Shown here piece after piece: positions 37,195-46,588 of a stretch of DNA of 64,000 nucleotides (its first letter is position 1; each line of letters opens with the position of its first letter). A model generated the notes under the pieces. That model did not search any database, had not been told where the DNA came from, and saw only the letters and a list, made by a program, of their open reading frames with translations. The stretch is from an uncultured Sphingomonadaceae bacterium (GTDB taxonomy: Bacteria; Pseudomonadota; Alphaproteobacteria; Sphingomonadales; Sphingomonadaceae), in the NCBI GenBank assembly GCA_947497085.1, contig CANMFE010000002.1, positions 682,001 through 746,000 of the forward strand. Reading direction: 5' to 3'. A program made the position numbers and the translations under genes.

Positions 37195-38592
37195 CTAAAG
37201 CGGCTTTGGTTCTGCCACCCGGGCATGATGCTCGTCTTCGCTCAGCGGGATATTGCGGAATGCCCATGCCGTGAACAGGCCCAGCAGGGTGGAGATTATC
37301 ACAAAAGCCATATTCAGGTTGGTCACAATACTATCATCCACGCTGCCGCGTGCGGCGCCGTCTGGCAGGCCAATCAGTGTAATGATACTGCCCGCAAGGA
37401 TAAGGCCGACACCGCCCACCAGCTTTTGGGTGAAAAACATGCCTGCCGAAAAAACGCCTTCGGATTTTTTACCGGTTTCCTTTTCATAACCGCTGGCAAC
37501 GTCGGCCATCATCGACATGGCCAGTATCATGGCGGCAATACCCAGGCCTGTGCCAATGACGGAAAGTCCGAACAGCAAGGGGACCAGGGCAGAGCTTTCG
37601 TTGCCGGGAAACAACCCGGCAAGCCTGAGCCAGTAAGGCGCCGAACCGATAATGACACCTGCCAGCACGAAATAGGATGCCGCACGCGGCTTGCCATATT
37701 TCTGCGAAATGGGGGAGACAGTGAGAAAAGCGAGCAACACGCCGAGTATCAGCGTGAGCGAATAGGCGAGGAACATGATTTCACTCAATTCCCATATATG
37801 ACGGAACAGATAGTTGGTGAGTGCGAAATACAGCCCCTGATTGGTGAAAGCGAAAAAACTCGCCAGCAAAAGCATCATGAACGGATAATAGCGGAATGAG
37901 GCTATGAGCTCGCCAAAGCCTTTATGCTGTTCATCATGCCGGGTCGCTTCATAGGACGATATGATGCGCTTATGTGTGGCCCGCGCCGAAACCAGCACGG
38001 CGATAAACATCATCACGGCGCCGATTATCGCATAGACCGAATAGCCATCTGGATTGAGCTGTCCGTCCGGGTAATCCGGTGTGGCGCGCAGGATAAAACC
38101 ATAGGCCAGCGCCATTATGCCAAGCCCGCTGGTCCACCCGAACAGGAATCGATAGCGCATAATCGTGGTGCGCTCATGATAATCGGGCGTGAGTTCGGGC
38201 AGGAGCGCGAGCGAGGGCACTTCATAGGCGGACAGGCTGACCCGCACGAAAATGGCAGTGATGAGAAGATAGACAAACGTCATCGTGTCGCTCATCTGTG
38301 GCGGGTGCCATAACAGCAGCCACGCGGCAGCGATCGGTATGGCTGACCCATAAAGCCATGGATGCCGCTTGCCCAGCCGGGTGCGTGTATTATCGGAAAA
38401 CTGGCCTATTAGCGGGTCGATACAGGCGTCGAGGATGAGCGCGGTCGCCAATGCCAAGGCAACAAGAAAGCCGTCCAGACCAATGACCTGATTATAATAA
38501 AAGAGCAGGAAAACCGCGAAGCCGTTATCCTTGATGCCATAGGCGATTGAACCGAAACCATAACCCAATTTGGTCTTAAGCGGTACGTGCAC
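37195..38592 (-). CDS. GPH-family (glycoside-pentoside-hexuronide:cation) MFS transporter
   Basis: A 465-residue transporter with twelve predicted helices. LGYGFGSIAYGIKDNGF at the start and DPLIGQFSDNTRTRLGKRHPW, the long loop motif of GPH symporters, are clear. GTG 38592 is preceded by GGGGAGA. Its place between the two halves of the catabolic island suggests it imports the substrate, which may be a steroid-, terpene- or sugar-conjugate; this is inference. Confidence 0.88.
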   Translation of the reverse strand: MHVPLKTKLGYGFGSIAYGIKDNGFAVFLLFYYNQVIGLDGFLVALALATALILDACIDPLIGQFSDNTRTRLGKRHPWLYGSAIPIAAAWLLLWHPPQMSDTMTFVYLLITAIFVRVSLSAYEVPSLALLPELTPDYHERTTIMRYRFLFGWTSGLGIMALAYGFILRATPDYPDGQLNPDGYSVYAIIGAVMMFIAVLVSARATHKRIISSYEATRHDEQHKGFGELIASFRYYPFMMLLLASFFAFTNQGLYFALTNYLFRHIWELSEIMFLAYSLTLILGVLLAFLTVSPISQKYGKPRAASYFVLAGVIIGSAPYWLRLAGLFPGNESSALVPLLFGLSVIGTGLGIAAMILAMSMMADVASGYEKETGKKSEGVFSAGMFFTQKLVGGVGLILAGSIITLIGLPDGAARGSVDDSIVTNLNMAFVIISTLLGLFTAWAFRNIPLSEDEHHARVAEPKPL

Positions 38593-38748
38593 CCGTTCAT
38601 CTCCCCGGCTTCAGCTTATGCTGAATTATTATGATTCTTGATCCTTGTAGCATGGGCTGGAACGCCACTATGGTCAATCCATGTTCACCCGCCGCTACGG
38701 CATGCTGCATCACATGCAAGGTCTTGCCGTGCGCTTGCAAACCGCATA

Positions 38749-38769
38749 GAGTTAACTGCACGATTAAAA
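38749..38769 (+). promoter_or_regulatory. Second copy of the operator motif, upstream of the 38804 gene
   Basis: GAGTTAACTGCACGATTAAA shares GTTAA-n4-CACGATTAAA-like sequence with the minus-strand reading at 37097-37112 and lies about 35 bases before the ATG. It suggests one repressor for both operons. Confidence 0.55.
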
Positions 38770-38803
38770 TCGCCCGAGTGGTGGACCGAAATTGGGAGAC
38801 GAT

Positions 38804-40000
38804 ATGTCCGATCTTGAACAGTTTAAAACTGAAATACGAAGCTGGCTGGAGGAAAACTGTCCGCCGGAAATGCGCAAACCCGTACGCGGTGACGAAGATA
38901 TGTGCTGGGGCGGGCGCAATTTTGAATTTCAGAGCGAGGCGCAGAAACTCTGGCTCGAACGCTGTGCGGCAAAAGGCTATACCGTACCGGACTGGCCAAA
39001 GGAATATGGCGGCGCGGGCATGTCTCCGGCTGAAACCAAGATATTCCGACGCGAAATGGCTAAGCTGGGCTGCCGTTCACCGCTGTCGAGTTTCGGAATC
39101 TGGATGCTGGGACCGGCGTTGCTGAAATTCGGCACCGAAGAACAAAAAGTCCATTACCTGAACCAGATTGCCCGCGGCGAAATCCGCTGGTGTCAGGGCT
39201 ATAGCGAACCTGGCAGTGGCTCGGATCTCGTGTCGTTGCAGACTTTTGGCGAGGAAGTTTCTGATCCGGTTGGGGGCGATCACTGGGTCGTGAATGGCCA
39301 GAAAGTGTGGACCAGCTATGCCGACAAGGCCGACTGGATTTTCTGCCTGGTGCGCACCGACAAGGAAGACAAATATCGCGGCATTTCCTTTCTATTGTTC
39401 GACATGGAAACGCCGGGTGTGTCGACCAAGCCGATCAAGCTGATTTCGGGCAGTTCGCCTTTCTGTGAAACTTTCTTTGATGATGTGAAGGTACCGAAAG
39501 ACCAGATTGTGGGTGAACTGAACCGCGGCTGGGATGTAGCCAAATACCTGCTTGGCCATGAGCGCGAGATGATTTCAGGCGGCGGCCTGGGCGATGGTTC
39601 GCCTTCGCTGGGCGCAAAAATGACCGGGGCCATTGGCCTCAATGGTCTTGGCATGCTGGATGATCAGATATTGCGCAGTGAACTGGCGCAGTTTGATGTT
39701 GATGCACTGGCATTCCGGGCCATGGCCGAAAAGTTCATGGACGAAATGAAGGCCGGCAAAAGTCATCCTGCGCAGCCCAACATGATGAAATATGCGGGCA
39801 CAGAGCTAAACAAGCAGCGGCATGAACTGGTGATGTCAGCGGGCGGCAGCGATGCGCTTGAATGGGAGAGTGAGGCCTCACGCGGCGGCAAGAAACCGCG
39901 TGAATGGTTGCGTACCAAAGCCAACAGTATTGAGGGCGGGACAAGCGAGATTATGCTCAACGTCATATCCAAACGGATATTGGAGCTGCCGGACGGGTGA
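38804..40000 (+). CDS. Acyl-CoA dehydrogenase, large subunit-like
   Basis: A 398-residue dehydrogenase. FAD-binding segments: CQGYSEPGSGSDLVSL, VNGQKVWTSYADKADW, and the C-terminal ANSIEGGTSEIMLNVISKRIL. ATG 38804 has GGGAGA seven bases upstream; the in-frame TTG at 38792 lies within that ribosome site and is rejected. With the following gene it forms a pair resembling the heteromeric FadE26-FadE34-type (alpha2beta2) dehydrogenases of steroid and side-chain catabolism. Substrate unknown. Confidence 0.9.
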   Translation: MSDLEQFKTEIRSWLEENCPPEMRKPVRGDEDMCWGGRNFEFQSEAQKLWLERCAAKGYTVPDWPKEYGGAGMSPAETKIFRREMAKLGCRSPLSSFGIWMLGPALLKFGTEEQKVHYLNQIARGEIRWCQGYSEPGSGSDLVSLQTFGEEVSDPVGGDHWVVNGQKVWTSYADKADWIFCLVRTDKEDKYRGISFLLFDMETPGVSTKPIKLISGSSPFCETFFDDVKVPKDQIVGELNRGWDVAKYLLGHEREMISGGGLGDGSPSLGAKMTGAIGLNGLGMLDDQILRSELAQFDVDALAFRAMAEKFMDEMKAGKSHPAQPNMMKYAGTELNKQRHELVMSAGGSDALEWESEASRGGKKPREWLRTKANSIEGGTSEIMLNVISKRILELPDG

Positions 40001-40018
40001 TACTGCGACAAAGGAAAA

Positions 40019-40136
40019 CCATCGTCACTCCCGCGAAAGCGCGAGTCTATCTCACCAGCTAGCATCTGAGTGCAACTGTTGTGAGATAGATTCCCGGTCC
40101 CCCGCCTTCGCGAGGGCAGGCAAGCGGGGAATGACT
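40019..40136. repeat. Palindromic repeat between the paired acyl-CoA dehydrogenases
   Basis: Begins GTCACTCCCGCGAAAGCGCGAG and ends GCGGGGAATGAC, with inner arms CTATCTCAC and GTGAGATAG. One of several copies of the GTCATTCCC-type repeat in this window. Confidence 0.65.
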
Positions 40137-40156
40137 AATAAAATTGGAAAGAAGAT

Positions 40157-41293
40157 ATGCCACTATTTCTAGATGATGATCAAAGCATGCTGCAGGACAG
40201 CGCACGCGAATTCATGAAAGCCGAAGGATCGGTCAGCCATTTCCGCGAGTTTCGCGACAAAAACTGCAAGGACGGTTTCAGTCATGGCCTGTGGAAGCAG
40301 TTTGCCGAAATGGGCTTTACCGGCATCCTTGTATCCGAAGACGATGGCGGGTTGGGTCTGGGCCATGTCGAGGCGGGCGTGGTGCTGGAACAGATTGGTC
40401 GCAATCTGACGCCTTCACCGTTCCTGACCACTGCGGTTGCGGGGGTGGCTGCGCTCAGCCATGCGGATGCGGAGCTTAAGGGCCAGTATCTGCCGGGCAT
40501 ATTGAGCGGTGACACGGTGCTGGGGCTTGCCATTGATGAAAAATCGAAGCATCGCCCTGACCAGATAGCAATGACGGCGGAGCGTAGCGGCAATGGCTTT
40601 AAACTGACCGGACGAAAACAGTTCGTTATCCATGGCGCATCGGCGGATATGCTGATCGTGGCTGCACGTACATCGGGAAGCACCGGTGATGCCGATGGCC
40701 TGACATTGTTCGCTGTGCCGAAAGATGCGGCGAATATGGATGTGAACCCCGTACGCCTTGTGGACAGCGCCGTGGCTGCGCATGTCAAATTTGATGGTGT
40801 GGAGGTCAATGCCGACAGCGTGATTGGCGAAGTCGACCAGGGCGGCGAAGTACTGGGCGCGCTGCTGACCGCAGGGCGTATCGGTTCGGCGTCCGAAATG
40901 GTCGGTGTCGGCGGCGGCGCGATGGATATCACTGTGGATTATCTGAAAGAACGCAAGCAGTTTGGTAGCCCCATTGGTTCTTTTCAGGCGCTGCAGCACC
41001 GCGCTGCACATCTTTACAGCGAGATGGAAATTGCGGGCGCTGCGGTTCTCAAGGCGGGGCAACTGCTTGATGCAGGTGCGGACAATGCTGCGCTATACGT
41101 GCATGTAGCCAAGGCCAAGGCAAGCAAAGCCGCCAATCTGGCCGTGCGTGAAGGGGTGCAAATGCATGGCGGTGTTGGCATGACCGATGAATATGATATT
41201 GGTCTGTACATGAAACGCGACCGTGCGCTCAGCGAGTTTCTGGGCGATGCCAATTACCACACCAACAAGGTAGCCGAACTGCATGGCTATTAA
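40157..41293 (+). CDS. Acyl-CoA dehydrogenase, small subunit-like
   Basis: A 378-residue protein of the same superfamily but shorter and more diverged: LTGRKQFVIHGASADML replaces the usual substrate loop, TAGRIGSASEMVGVGG and VQMHGGVGMTDEYDIGLYMKR keep the flavin and helix motifs. Its lower conservation in the catalytic region suits a non-catalytic or half-catalytic partner for the preceding dehydrogenase. Start ATG 40157 follows AAAGAAGA. Confidence 0.88.
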   Translation: MPLFLDDDQSMLQDSAREFMKAEGSVSHFREFRDKNCKDGFSHGLWKQFAEMGFTGILVSEDDGGLGLGHVEAGVVLEQIGRNLTPSPFLTTAVAGVAALSHADAELKGQYLPGILSGDTVLGLAIDEKSKHRPDQIAMTAERSGNGFKLTGRKQFVIHGASADMLIVAARTSGSTGDADGLTLFAVPKDAANMDVNPVRLVDSAVAAHVKFDGVEVNADSVIGEVDQGGEVLGALLTAGRIGSASEMVGVGGGAMDITVDYLKERKQFGSPIGSFQALQHRAAHLYSEMEIAGAAVLKAGQLLDAGADNAALYVHVAKAKASKAANLAVREGVQMHGGVGMTDEYDIGLYMKRDRALSEFLGDANYHTNKVAELHGY

Positions 41294-41310
41294 GCGATTG
41301 TCATAAATCC

Positions 41311-41371
41311 GCTCACCCTGAGCTTGTCGAAGGGTTCTGGTACGAGGCTTCGACAGGCTCAGCCTGAACGG
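41311..41371. repeat. Palindromic repeat, CTGAGCTTGTCGAAG type
   Basis: CACCCTGAGCTTGTCGAAGG and CTTCGACAGGCTCAGCCTGA are inverted arms around a ten-base loop (TTCTGGTACG and neighbours). Same core as the repeat between groES and groEL and the one upstream of metC. Confidence 0.8.
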
Positions 41372-41392
41372 AGTGAATAGAAGGAATGAAAT

Positions 41393-42193
41393 ATGGACGT
41401 CCAAAGACTCTTCTCTCTCGACGGGCGCGTGGCGCTGGTCACGGGTGGTTCGCGCGGCATCGGCAAGATGATTGCTGAAGGCTATATCCAGTCCGGAGCC
41501 AAGGTATATATCACCGCGCGTAAAGCCGATATATGTGACGCGACCGCTCAGGAGTTGGGCGAAAACTGTATTTCCATTCCCGGAGACATCAGCACGATCG
41601 AAGGGTGTGAGGCACTCGCAGCCGAACTGGGCGCGCGGGAAGAAAAGCTCGATATCCTGCTCAACAATGCAGGTGCCGCCTGGGGTGCCGGATTTGAAGA
41701 ATTTCCCGAAGGCGGCTGGGACAAGGTGATGGACCTGAACGTTAAATCACCATTTTTTCTGACGCAGAAACTGCACGGGCTGCTCAAAAATGCGGCCAGC
41801 GGCGAACGGCCCGCAAAGGTGATTAACGTGGCCTCGATTGATGGCATGAAAATCAACCCATGGGAAACCTACAGCTACCAGGCATCCAAGGCGGCGCTCA
41901 TTCATCTGACACGCCGTATGGCGGTGCGCTTGCTACAGGACAATATCATCGTCAGCGGCATTGCGCCGGGTGCTTTCCAGTCGGAAATGAACAAGGCCGC
42001 GCGCGATTATGCCGATGTGGTGGCAAAAGCCATCCCGGCCAAACGCATCGGCACACCCGAAGATATGGCGGCAGTCGGCATCTATCTGGCCAGCCGGGCA
42101 GGGGATTATGTTGTGGGCACAACCATTCCTGTCGATGGCGGCGTCGTAAACGCGTTCGCGCCAATGGGCGGGACCGACGCAGAGGGACATTAA
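41393..42193 (+). CDS. SDR-family oxidoreductase, RhlG/FabG-like
   Basis: A 266-residue classical SDR: TGGSRGIGKMIA, LNNAGAAWG, catalytic Ser (NVASIDGMK) and YSYQASKAAL. The RK pair after strand 2 (YITARKADI) suggests NADP(H). It resembles RhlG-type 3-oxoacyl reductases. Last gene of the rightward half of the catabolic island. A short hairpin terminator follows. Confidence 0.9.
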   Translation: MDVQRLFSLDGRVALVTGGSRGIGKMIAEGYIQSGAKVYITARKADICDATAQELGENCISIPGDISTIEGCEALAAELGAREEKLDILLNNAGAAWGAGFEEFPEGGWDKVMDLNVKSPFFLTQKLHGLLKNAASGERPAKVINVASIDGMKINPWETYSYQASKAALIHLTRRMAVRLLQDNIIVSGIAPGAFQSEMNKAARDYADVVAKAIPAKRIGTPEDMAAVGIYLASRAGDYVVGTTIPVDGGVVNAFAPMGGTDAEGH

Positions 42194-42201
42194 ATGATAT
42201 T

Positions 42202-42226
42202 CCCTCTCCCTTGAGGGAGAGGGTTT
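42202..42226. terminator. Hairpin between convergent SDR and gmk
   Basis: CCCTCTCCC-TTGA-GGGAGAGGG, a perfect nine-pair stem in the 39-base gap between two converging genes; T-rich on the right (TTTCC). Probable bidirectional terminator. Confidence 0.65.
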
Positions 42227-42232
42227 CCAGCT

Positions 42233-42892
42233 TCAAGCCATCAGGTCGCGGACAAAATCGACCAGTCCGGTCTGGCGTGAGCGGCGGACGCGTTCGGCGT
42301 GCAATATTTCGCGCACGCGGTTGAAACAGCGGTCGACATCATCGTTGATGACGACATAGTCATAACCATCCCAGTGGCTGATTTCAGCCTTTGACCGGGC
42401 CATGCGCGCTTCAATGACCTCTTCGCTGTCTGTCGCACGTTTTCTGAGCCGTGCGTCGAGTTCCTTCATCGACGGCGGCAGGATAAAGACACGTACCACA
42501 TCGGTTTCATTGCGCTGGTAGAGCTGCTGTGTGCCTTGCCAATCAATGTCGAACAGGTAATCCTCACCTTCTTTCAGACCCGCGCGCACCTGCGCTTTCG
42601 GCGTGCCGTAATAATGGTCGAAAACCACCGCCCACTCCATGAACAGATCATCCTCGATCATCTGCTTGAAAGTCGCTTCATCGGTGAAATGGTAGTGTGT
42701 GCCGTCAATTTCGCCGCGCCGCGGTGCGCGGGTGGTATAGGATACGGAGAGTTTCAGTTCCGGATCGGATTTGAGCAGCATTTGCGCAATAGTCGACTTG
42801 CCTGCGCCAGAGGGCGAGGAAAGCACGAACAAAAGCCCGCGGCGTTTAAGCTTGTTTGGATTGGTGAGCGAAACATTATGCGGTGTGTCCAT
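42233..42892 (-). CDS. gmk: Guanylate kinase
   Basis: Phosphorylates GMP to GDP with ATP. The 219-residue product has the P-loop LSSPSGAGKST, the GMP-binding segment SVSYTTRAPRRGEIDG and YHF, and the lid EWAVVFDHYYGTPK. Longer starts upstream encode unrelated residues and lie over the next gene, so ATG 42892 (MDTPHNVSL) is preferred. It is divergent from the DUF2585 gene. Confidence 0.97.
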   Translation of the reverse strand: MDTPHNVSLTNPNKLKRRGLLFVLSSPSGAGKSTIAQMLLKSDPELKLSVSYTTRAPRRGEIDGTHYHFTDEATFKQMIEDDLFMEWAVVFDHYYGTPKAQVRAGLKEGEDYLFDIDWQGTQQLYQRNETDVVRVFILPPSMKELDARLRKRATDSEEVIEARMARSKAEISHWDGYDYVVINDDVDRCFNRVREILHAERVRRSRQTGLVDFVRDLMA

Positions 42893-42947
42893 ATCCGCTC
42901 TTGCCAAGATAGCAGGCTTCCCGTCAAGTGGGCGTAGGGAGAAAATC

Positions 42948-43508
42948 ATGGCATTAGGCAAAAAGTGGACATGGAGTGCAATTGCCATATTGGCGGCGAC
43001 ATTTTGTGTCTTGCTAGCCATGGACCGGCCATTAATCAGCGCCAGCGGTGATATATATTTCTGGCACGGCGTGGTGCAGTCGAGCGAAAATAGCCAGCAT
43101 ATCTCCGACTGGTATACCCCCAGCCATATTATTCATGGCTTTATCTTTTACGCTCTGGGATATCTGCTGCTTCGCAAATATCCGAAGGGGCTTTGGCTAT
43201 GCGTGGCGCTGCTGCTCGAATGCGGGTGGGAAATTGCCGAAAATACGCCTGCTGTGATTGACCGTTACCGCTCGGTCACCATGGCCTTTGGCTATAGTGG
43301 CGATTCGATTCTCAATTCGGTTTGCGACGCGCTTTGGATGGTGGCCGGGTTCTGGTTCGCATCGCGCGCGCCGATGCTGCTTACAGCTGGTATTGCGGTT
43401 ATTTTTGAGCTGTTCACGCTCTATATGATCCGTGACAATCTGACGCTCAATATATTGATGCTGCTCTGGCCGATAGATGCCATCAAGCAATGGCAGGGGG
43501 CTATCTAG
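42948..43508 (+). CDS. DUF2585 membrane protein
   Basis: A 186-residue membrane protein of the DUF2585 family, found mostly in alphaproteobacteria. About five helices, with the family core DWYTPSHIIHGFIFYALGYLLL and LECGWEIAENTPAVIDRYR, in which His and Glu repeat at helix ends. No known function. ATG 42948 follows AGGGAGAA. It ends four bases into the next, convergent gene. Confidence 0.85.
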   Translation: MALGKKWTWSAIAILAATFCVLLAMDRPLISASGDIYFWHGVVQSSENSQHISDWYTPSHIIHGFIFYALGYLLLRKYPKGLWLCVALLLECGWEIAENTPAVIDRYRSVTMAFGYSGDSILNSVCDALWMVAGFWFASRAPMLLTAGIAVIFELFTLYMIRDNLTLNILMLLWPIDAIKQWQGAI

Positions 43509-43882
43509 CCTTCATGCTGATCCGGCGTTTCGCCAGTCTCAGTCTGTTCTGCATCCGCATCGGCTTTTCTCGCGGCACCGCGATCATATAGAGCCTTGGC
43601 AATAAGACCCCCGCTTACCAGTAATGCGCCGGGCAGGGACTTTGTTGCTATGCGTGCGGCGGCCATACCGATTAATGACATGCCCAGACTATTCGGCTTG
43701 GTTTGCGCGCGCGCCTCAGGCGTCATAACCTTGCTTAGCACCGTATCCAGCAGGCCATTGCGGACAATGCGCGTTGCACTGCGCAATGCAACATCGGACC
43801 ATAACGCGCGTGTCTCCGCCTTGGGCAAGGCCTCTTCCGCCACTTTGGCCACAACCGGCTTATCGGGTTCAGCTTGTGCCAT
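43505..43882 (-). CDS. Small helical membrane-associated protein of unknown function
   Basis: A 125-residue protein, charged at both ends, with one or two weak membrane segments (LGMSLIGMAAARIA, LPGALLVSGGLIAKALY) in the middle. The second ATG (43882) has AAGGGA at a good distance, so it is preferred to 43888. It lies just downstream of an MscS channel gene, overlapping its end, so they form one operon. No family recognised. Confidence 0.7.
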   Translation of the reverse strand: MAQAEPDKPVVAKVAEEALPKAETRALWSDVALRSATRIVRNGLLDTVLSKVMTPEARAQTKPNSLGMSLIGMAAARIATKSLPGALLVSGGLIAKALYDRGAARKADADAEQTETGETPDQHEG

Positions 43883-44807
43883 TATCATTTCCCTTTTCGA
43901 TCTTCATCGCTTCCTTAAACGTATGCGTGACATATGGGAATGGAATTTCGATATTCGCATCGTCCAGTGCGCGTTTGATAGCGCGGATCACCAGATCCTT
44001 GCTGTTATGCATGTCATAGGGTTTTGAACCTGACCACCAGCGGACACGGAAATCCACTGAACTGGAGTTGAATTCACAGGCGAAAACATCAATCCGCCTG
44101 TCCTTGTCGACTTCGTCCACTGTTTCGACAGCCTTGCGGATCACATCGCGCGCCATTTCCAGATCGGTATCATAGGAAACACCGGCAATAATTTCATGGC
44201 GGCGCTGTGGATCATCGGTCATGATTTCCACCGGATTTTTGAACAGCATTGAATTGGGAACTATCGTGATTTCACCTGAAAGGCGGCGCACATGCGTTTC
44301 GCGCAACGTGATATGCTCGACTCTGCCGGTAATGCCTTCGCATTGAATGACATCACCGATCCGCATTTTCTTACGGATCATGATAAGCACGCCGGCCAGG
44401 AAATTTTCAAAAATATCCTGAAATGCAAAGCCGATAGCCACGGTACCCAGACCCAGCCCAGCGAGCATGCCAGCGGGCGTCAGGCTGGGTATCATTACCG
44501 TTGCGGCAATCATGATGCCGACGATCCAGATCGCGACCGAGATCAGCGTTTCGATAAGCTCACGCAACGACGGGCGCAAATCGGCCTTGCGAATGATGCG
44601 ATCAGCCAGCTTGCGCGCCAGTTTGGCGACAATCCATGTAACAAGTATGACGAATATACCAATCGCAAGATTGGGCAATATGTTGAAAAACCCGTTGCCT
44701 ATATCGATGACCTGCTGGGTCAGTTTTTCTACTGGGTTAAGTTGTTCTGCGATTTCGGCCGCAGTGTCTGTTGTATCTGTCGTATTTGCTGCTGCAAAAA
44801 TATACAT
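43869..44807 (-). CDS. MscS-family mechanosensitive channel (short form)
   Basis: A 312-residue channel. Three N-terminal helices (residues about 30-50, 66-90, 98-122), the pore helix GMLAGLGLGTVAIGFAFQD with Gly/Ala packing, and the beta domain FLAGVLIMIRKKMRIGDVIQCEGITGRVEHI, shown as MRIGDVIQCEGITGRVEHI. The C-terminal alpha-beta domain ends about residue 290. Releases solutes on hypoosmotic shock. ATG 44807. Confidence 0.92.
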   Translation of the reverse strand: MYIFAAANTTDTTDTAAEIAEQLNPVEKLTQQVIDIGNGFFNILPNLAIGIFVILVTWIVAKLARKLADRIIRKADLRPSLRELIETLISVAIWIVGIMIAATVMIPSLTPAGMLAGLGLGTVAIGFAFQDIFENFLAGVLIMIRKKMRIGDVIQCEGITGRVEHITLRETHVRRLSGEITIVPNSMLFKNPVEIMTDDPQRRHEIIAGVSYDTDLEMARDVIRKAVETVDEVDKDRRIDVFACEFNSSSVDFRVRWWSGSKPYDMHNSKDLVIRAIKRALDDANIEIPFPYVTHTFKEAMKIEKGNDNGTS

Positions 44808-44877
44808 ATATCCCCTGAATGGTCCTTATTGCTTTGACTATATAACACAGCAAAGGGGCAGATGTTCCATCTTGGTT

Positions 44878-46281
44878 CTATCCTGTCATGTCGCCTGGCC
44901 GGACATGTTCGTCAAAAGTCGCTTCGTCAATCAGTTTCAGGGCCAGCGCGGCCTGCTTGAGTGTCAGGCTATTTTCATGGGCATATTTGGCGATTTTTGC
45001 GGCATTGTCATAACCGATAACCGGGGCTAGCGCAGTGACAAGCATCAGCGAACGGTCCACCAGCTCAGCAATGCGCTCCCTGTTCGGTTCCAGCCCCGCG
45101 ACGCAGCGTATGGCAAAGCTCTCCATACCGGTTGCAAGCAAGTCGATCGAACGCAGCACATTGGCACCTATCACCGGTTTGAAGACATTAAGTTCGAGAT
45201 GCCCTTGCATGCCGCCAACCGTCACCGCCTGATGGTTGCCGATCACCTGTGCGGCCACCATGGTCAGCATTTCGCATTGCGTGGGATTGACCTTGCCAGG
45301 CATGATCGAACTGCCCGGTTCATTGGCGGGCAGGGTAATTTCTCCCAAGCCGGAACGTGGGCCTGAACCCAGCAGGCGGATGTCATTTGCGATTTTGGTG
45401 AGCGCAACAGCTAGGGTGTTGAGGTGTCCTGAAAAATCAACCAATGCATCATGGCTCGACAATGCGGCGAACTTATTAGGGGCACTTTTGAAATTGAGGC
45501 CTGTGGCTTTGCTGATTTCCCTTGCAATATCCTCGCCAAAATTCGGCGGTGCGTTGAGTCCGGTGCCTACCGCCGTACCGCCTTGTGCCAGCTGAAGCAG
45601 ATCCCCGAATGCGTTATCTATTTTTTCCTGGCAGGAATGTAGCTGTGCCACATATCCGGAAAATTCCTGCCCCAATGTAAGCGGTGTCGCATCCTGCAAA
45701 TGGGTGCGGCCGATTTTTGTGATATCGATCCAATCGGCGCTTTTCCGGCCCAGTTCATGCGACAAGAAACCCAGCGCCGCTTTCAGCTTCTGTTGTACAG
45801 CTATTGCCGCTGCTACATGCATGGCAGTCGGAAAGCTGTCATTGCTGCTCTGTCCCTTGTTGACATGATCGTTAGGATGCACGGGTGATTTGCCGCCGCG
45901 TGTGCCCGCCAACGCTTCATTGGCGATTCCGGCTATCACTTCATTGACGTTCATGTTGGACTGGGTACCACTGCCTGTCTGCCAGATGGTGAGGGGAAAC
46001 TGGTCATCGTGCTGTCCTGCAATGACCGCGTCAGCCGCAGCGACAATGGCATCTGCAATGTCCGCGTCCAGCGCAGCCGATTTCCTGTGTACCAGCGCCG
46101 CCGCGCGCTTCACATGTGCCAGACCATGGATAATCCCGATCGGCATGCGTTCATGTGCGGCAAAGGGGAAGTTGGCGATGCTGCGCTGTGTCTGCGCGCC
46201 CCAATAGGCTGCCTCAGGGACTTCTATCGGCCCAATACTGTCGGTTTCGGTTCTGGTTCTTTCCGAATGTGTTTCAGTCAT
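44878..46281 (-). CDS. fumC: Fumarase, class II
   Basis: Hydrates fumarate to malate in the citric acid cycle, tetrameric and iron-free. The 467-residue sequence has [16 protein letters not shown] (signature and SS loop), [16 protein letters not shown], and [16 protein letters not shown]. All catalytic segments are intact. Its upstream gap contains the second GGTCCC element. Confidence 0.97.
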   Translation of the reverse strand: MTETHSERTRTETDSIGPIEVPEAAYWGAQTQRSIANFPFAAHERMPIGIIHGLAHVKRAAALVHRKSAALDADIADAIVAAADAVIAGQHDDQFPLTIWQTGSGTQSNMNVNEVIAGIANEALAGTRGGKSPVHPNDHVNKGQSSNDSFPTAMHVAAAIAVQQKLKAALGFLSHELGRKSADWIDITKIGRTHLQDATPLTLGQEFSGYVAQLHSCQEKIDNAFGDLLQLAQGGTAVGTGLNAPPNFGEDIAREISKATGLNFKSAPNKFAALSSHDALVDFSGHLNTLAVALTKIANDIRLLGSGPRSGLGEITLPANEPGSSIMPGKVNPTQCEMLTMVAAQVIGNHQAVTVGGMQGHLELNVFKPVIGANVLRSIDLLATGMESFAIRCVAGLEPNRERIAELVDRSLMLVTALAPVIGYDNAAKIAKYAHENSLTLKQAALALKLIDEATFDEHVRPGDMTG

Positions 46282-46588
46282 ATCCCAAGCCTATCCCAAT
46301 TGCTAAAGACCCGAAAGGTCCCGCTGCTATATTTGCGTTTTTCATTTTTGTCATTACAAACAATCGTTTGCATGGCAAACGAAGCTGGAAGGTCCCGCTT
46401 GGACTGGAAGGTCCCACCTTCTGTATATTCCGGCATTGCGGTATGATCACATAAAGCTGCATATAATGATACGCTAACACAGCAGGGTATAAGTAGGAAA
46501 ACAGTTTGGGCAGGCGATCTCGCGCAAAGGGGCCATTGCAGGCGCTAATCTGGGGACAATGTGTATGTGAATTGACGGAGGGGCCGCC
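46282..46588. other. 307-base gap between fumC and sspB
   Basis: No gene seen. The left half is the GGTCCC element copy B at 46314-46440. The right half has no clear hairpin. The fumC promoter must lie inside or beside the element. Confidence 0.55.
46314..46440 (+). repeat. Triple GGTCCC element, copy B
   Basis: GGTCCC starts at 46317, 46391 and 46410, followed by CATTGCG at 46434. The 14-base string GCTGGAAGGTCCCG around the second box is shared exactly with copy A (8405-8540). The second and third boxes are 19 bases apart here and 20 there; the first is 74 bases away here and 98 there. Confidence 0.6.
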
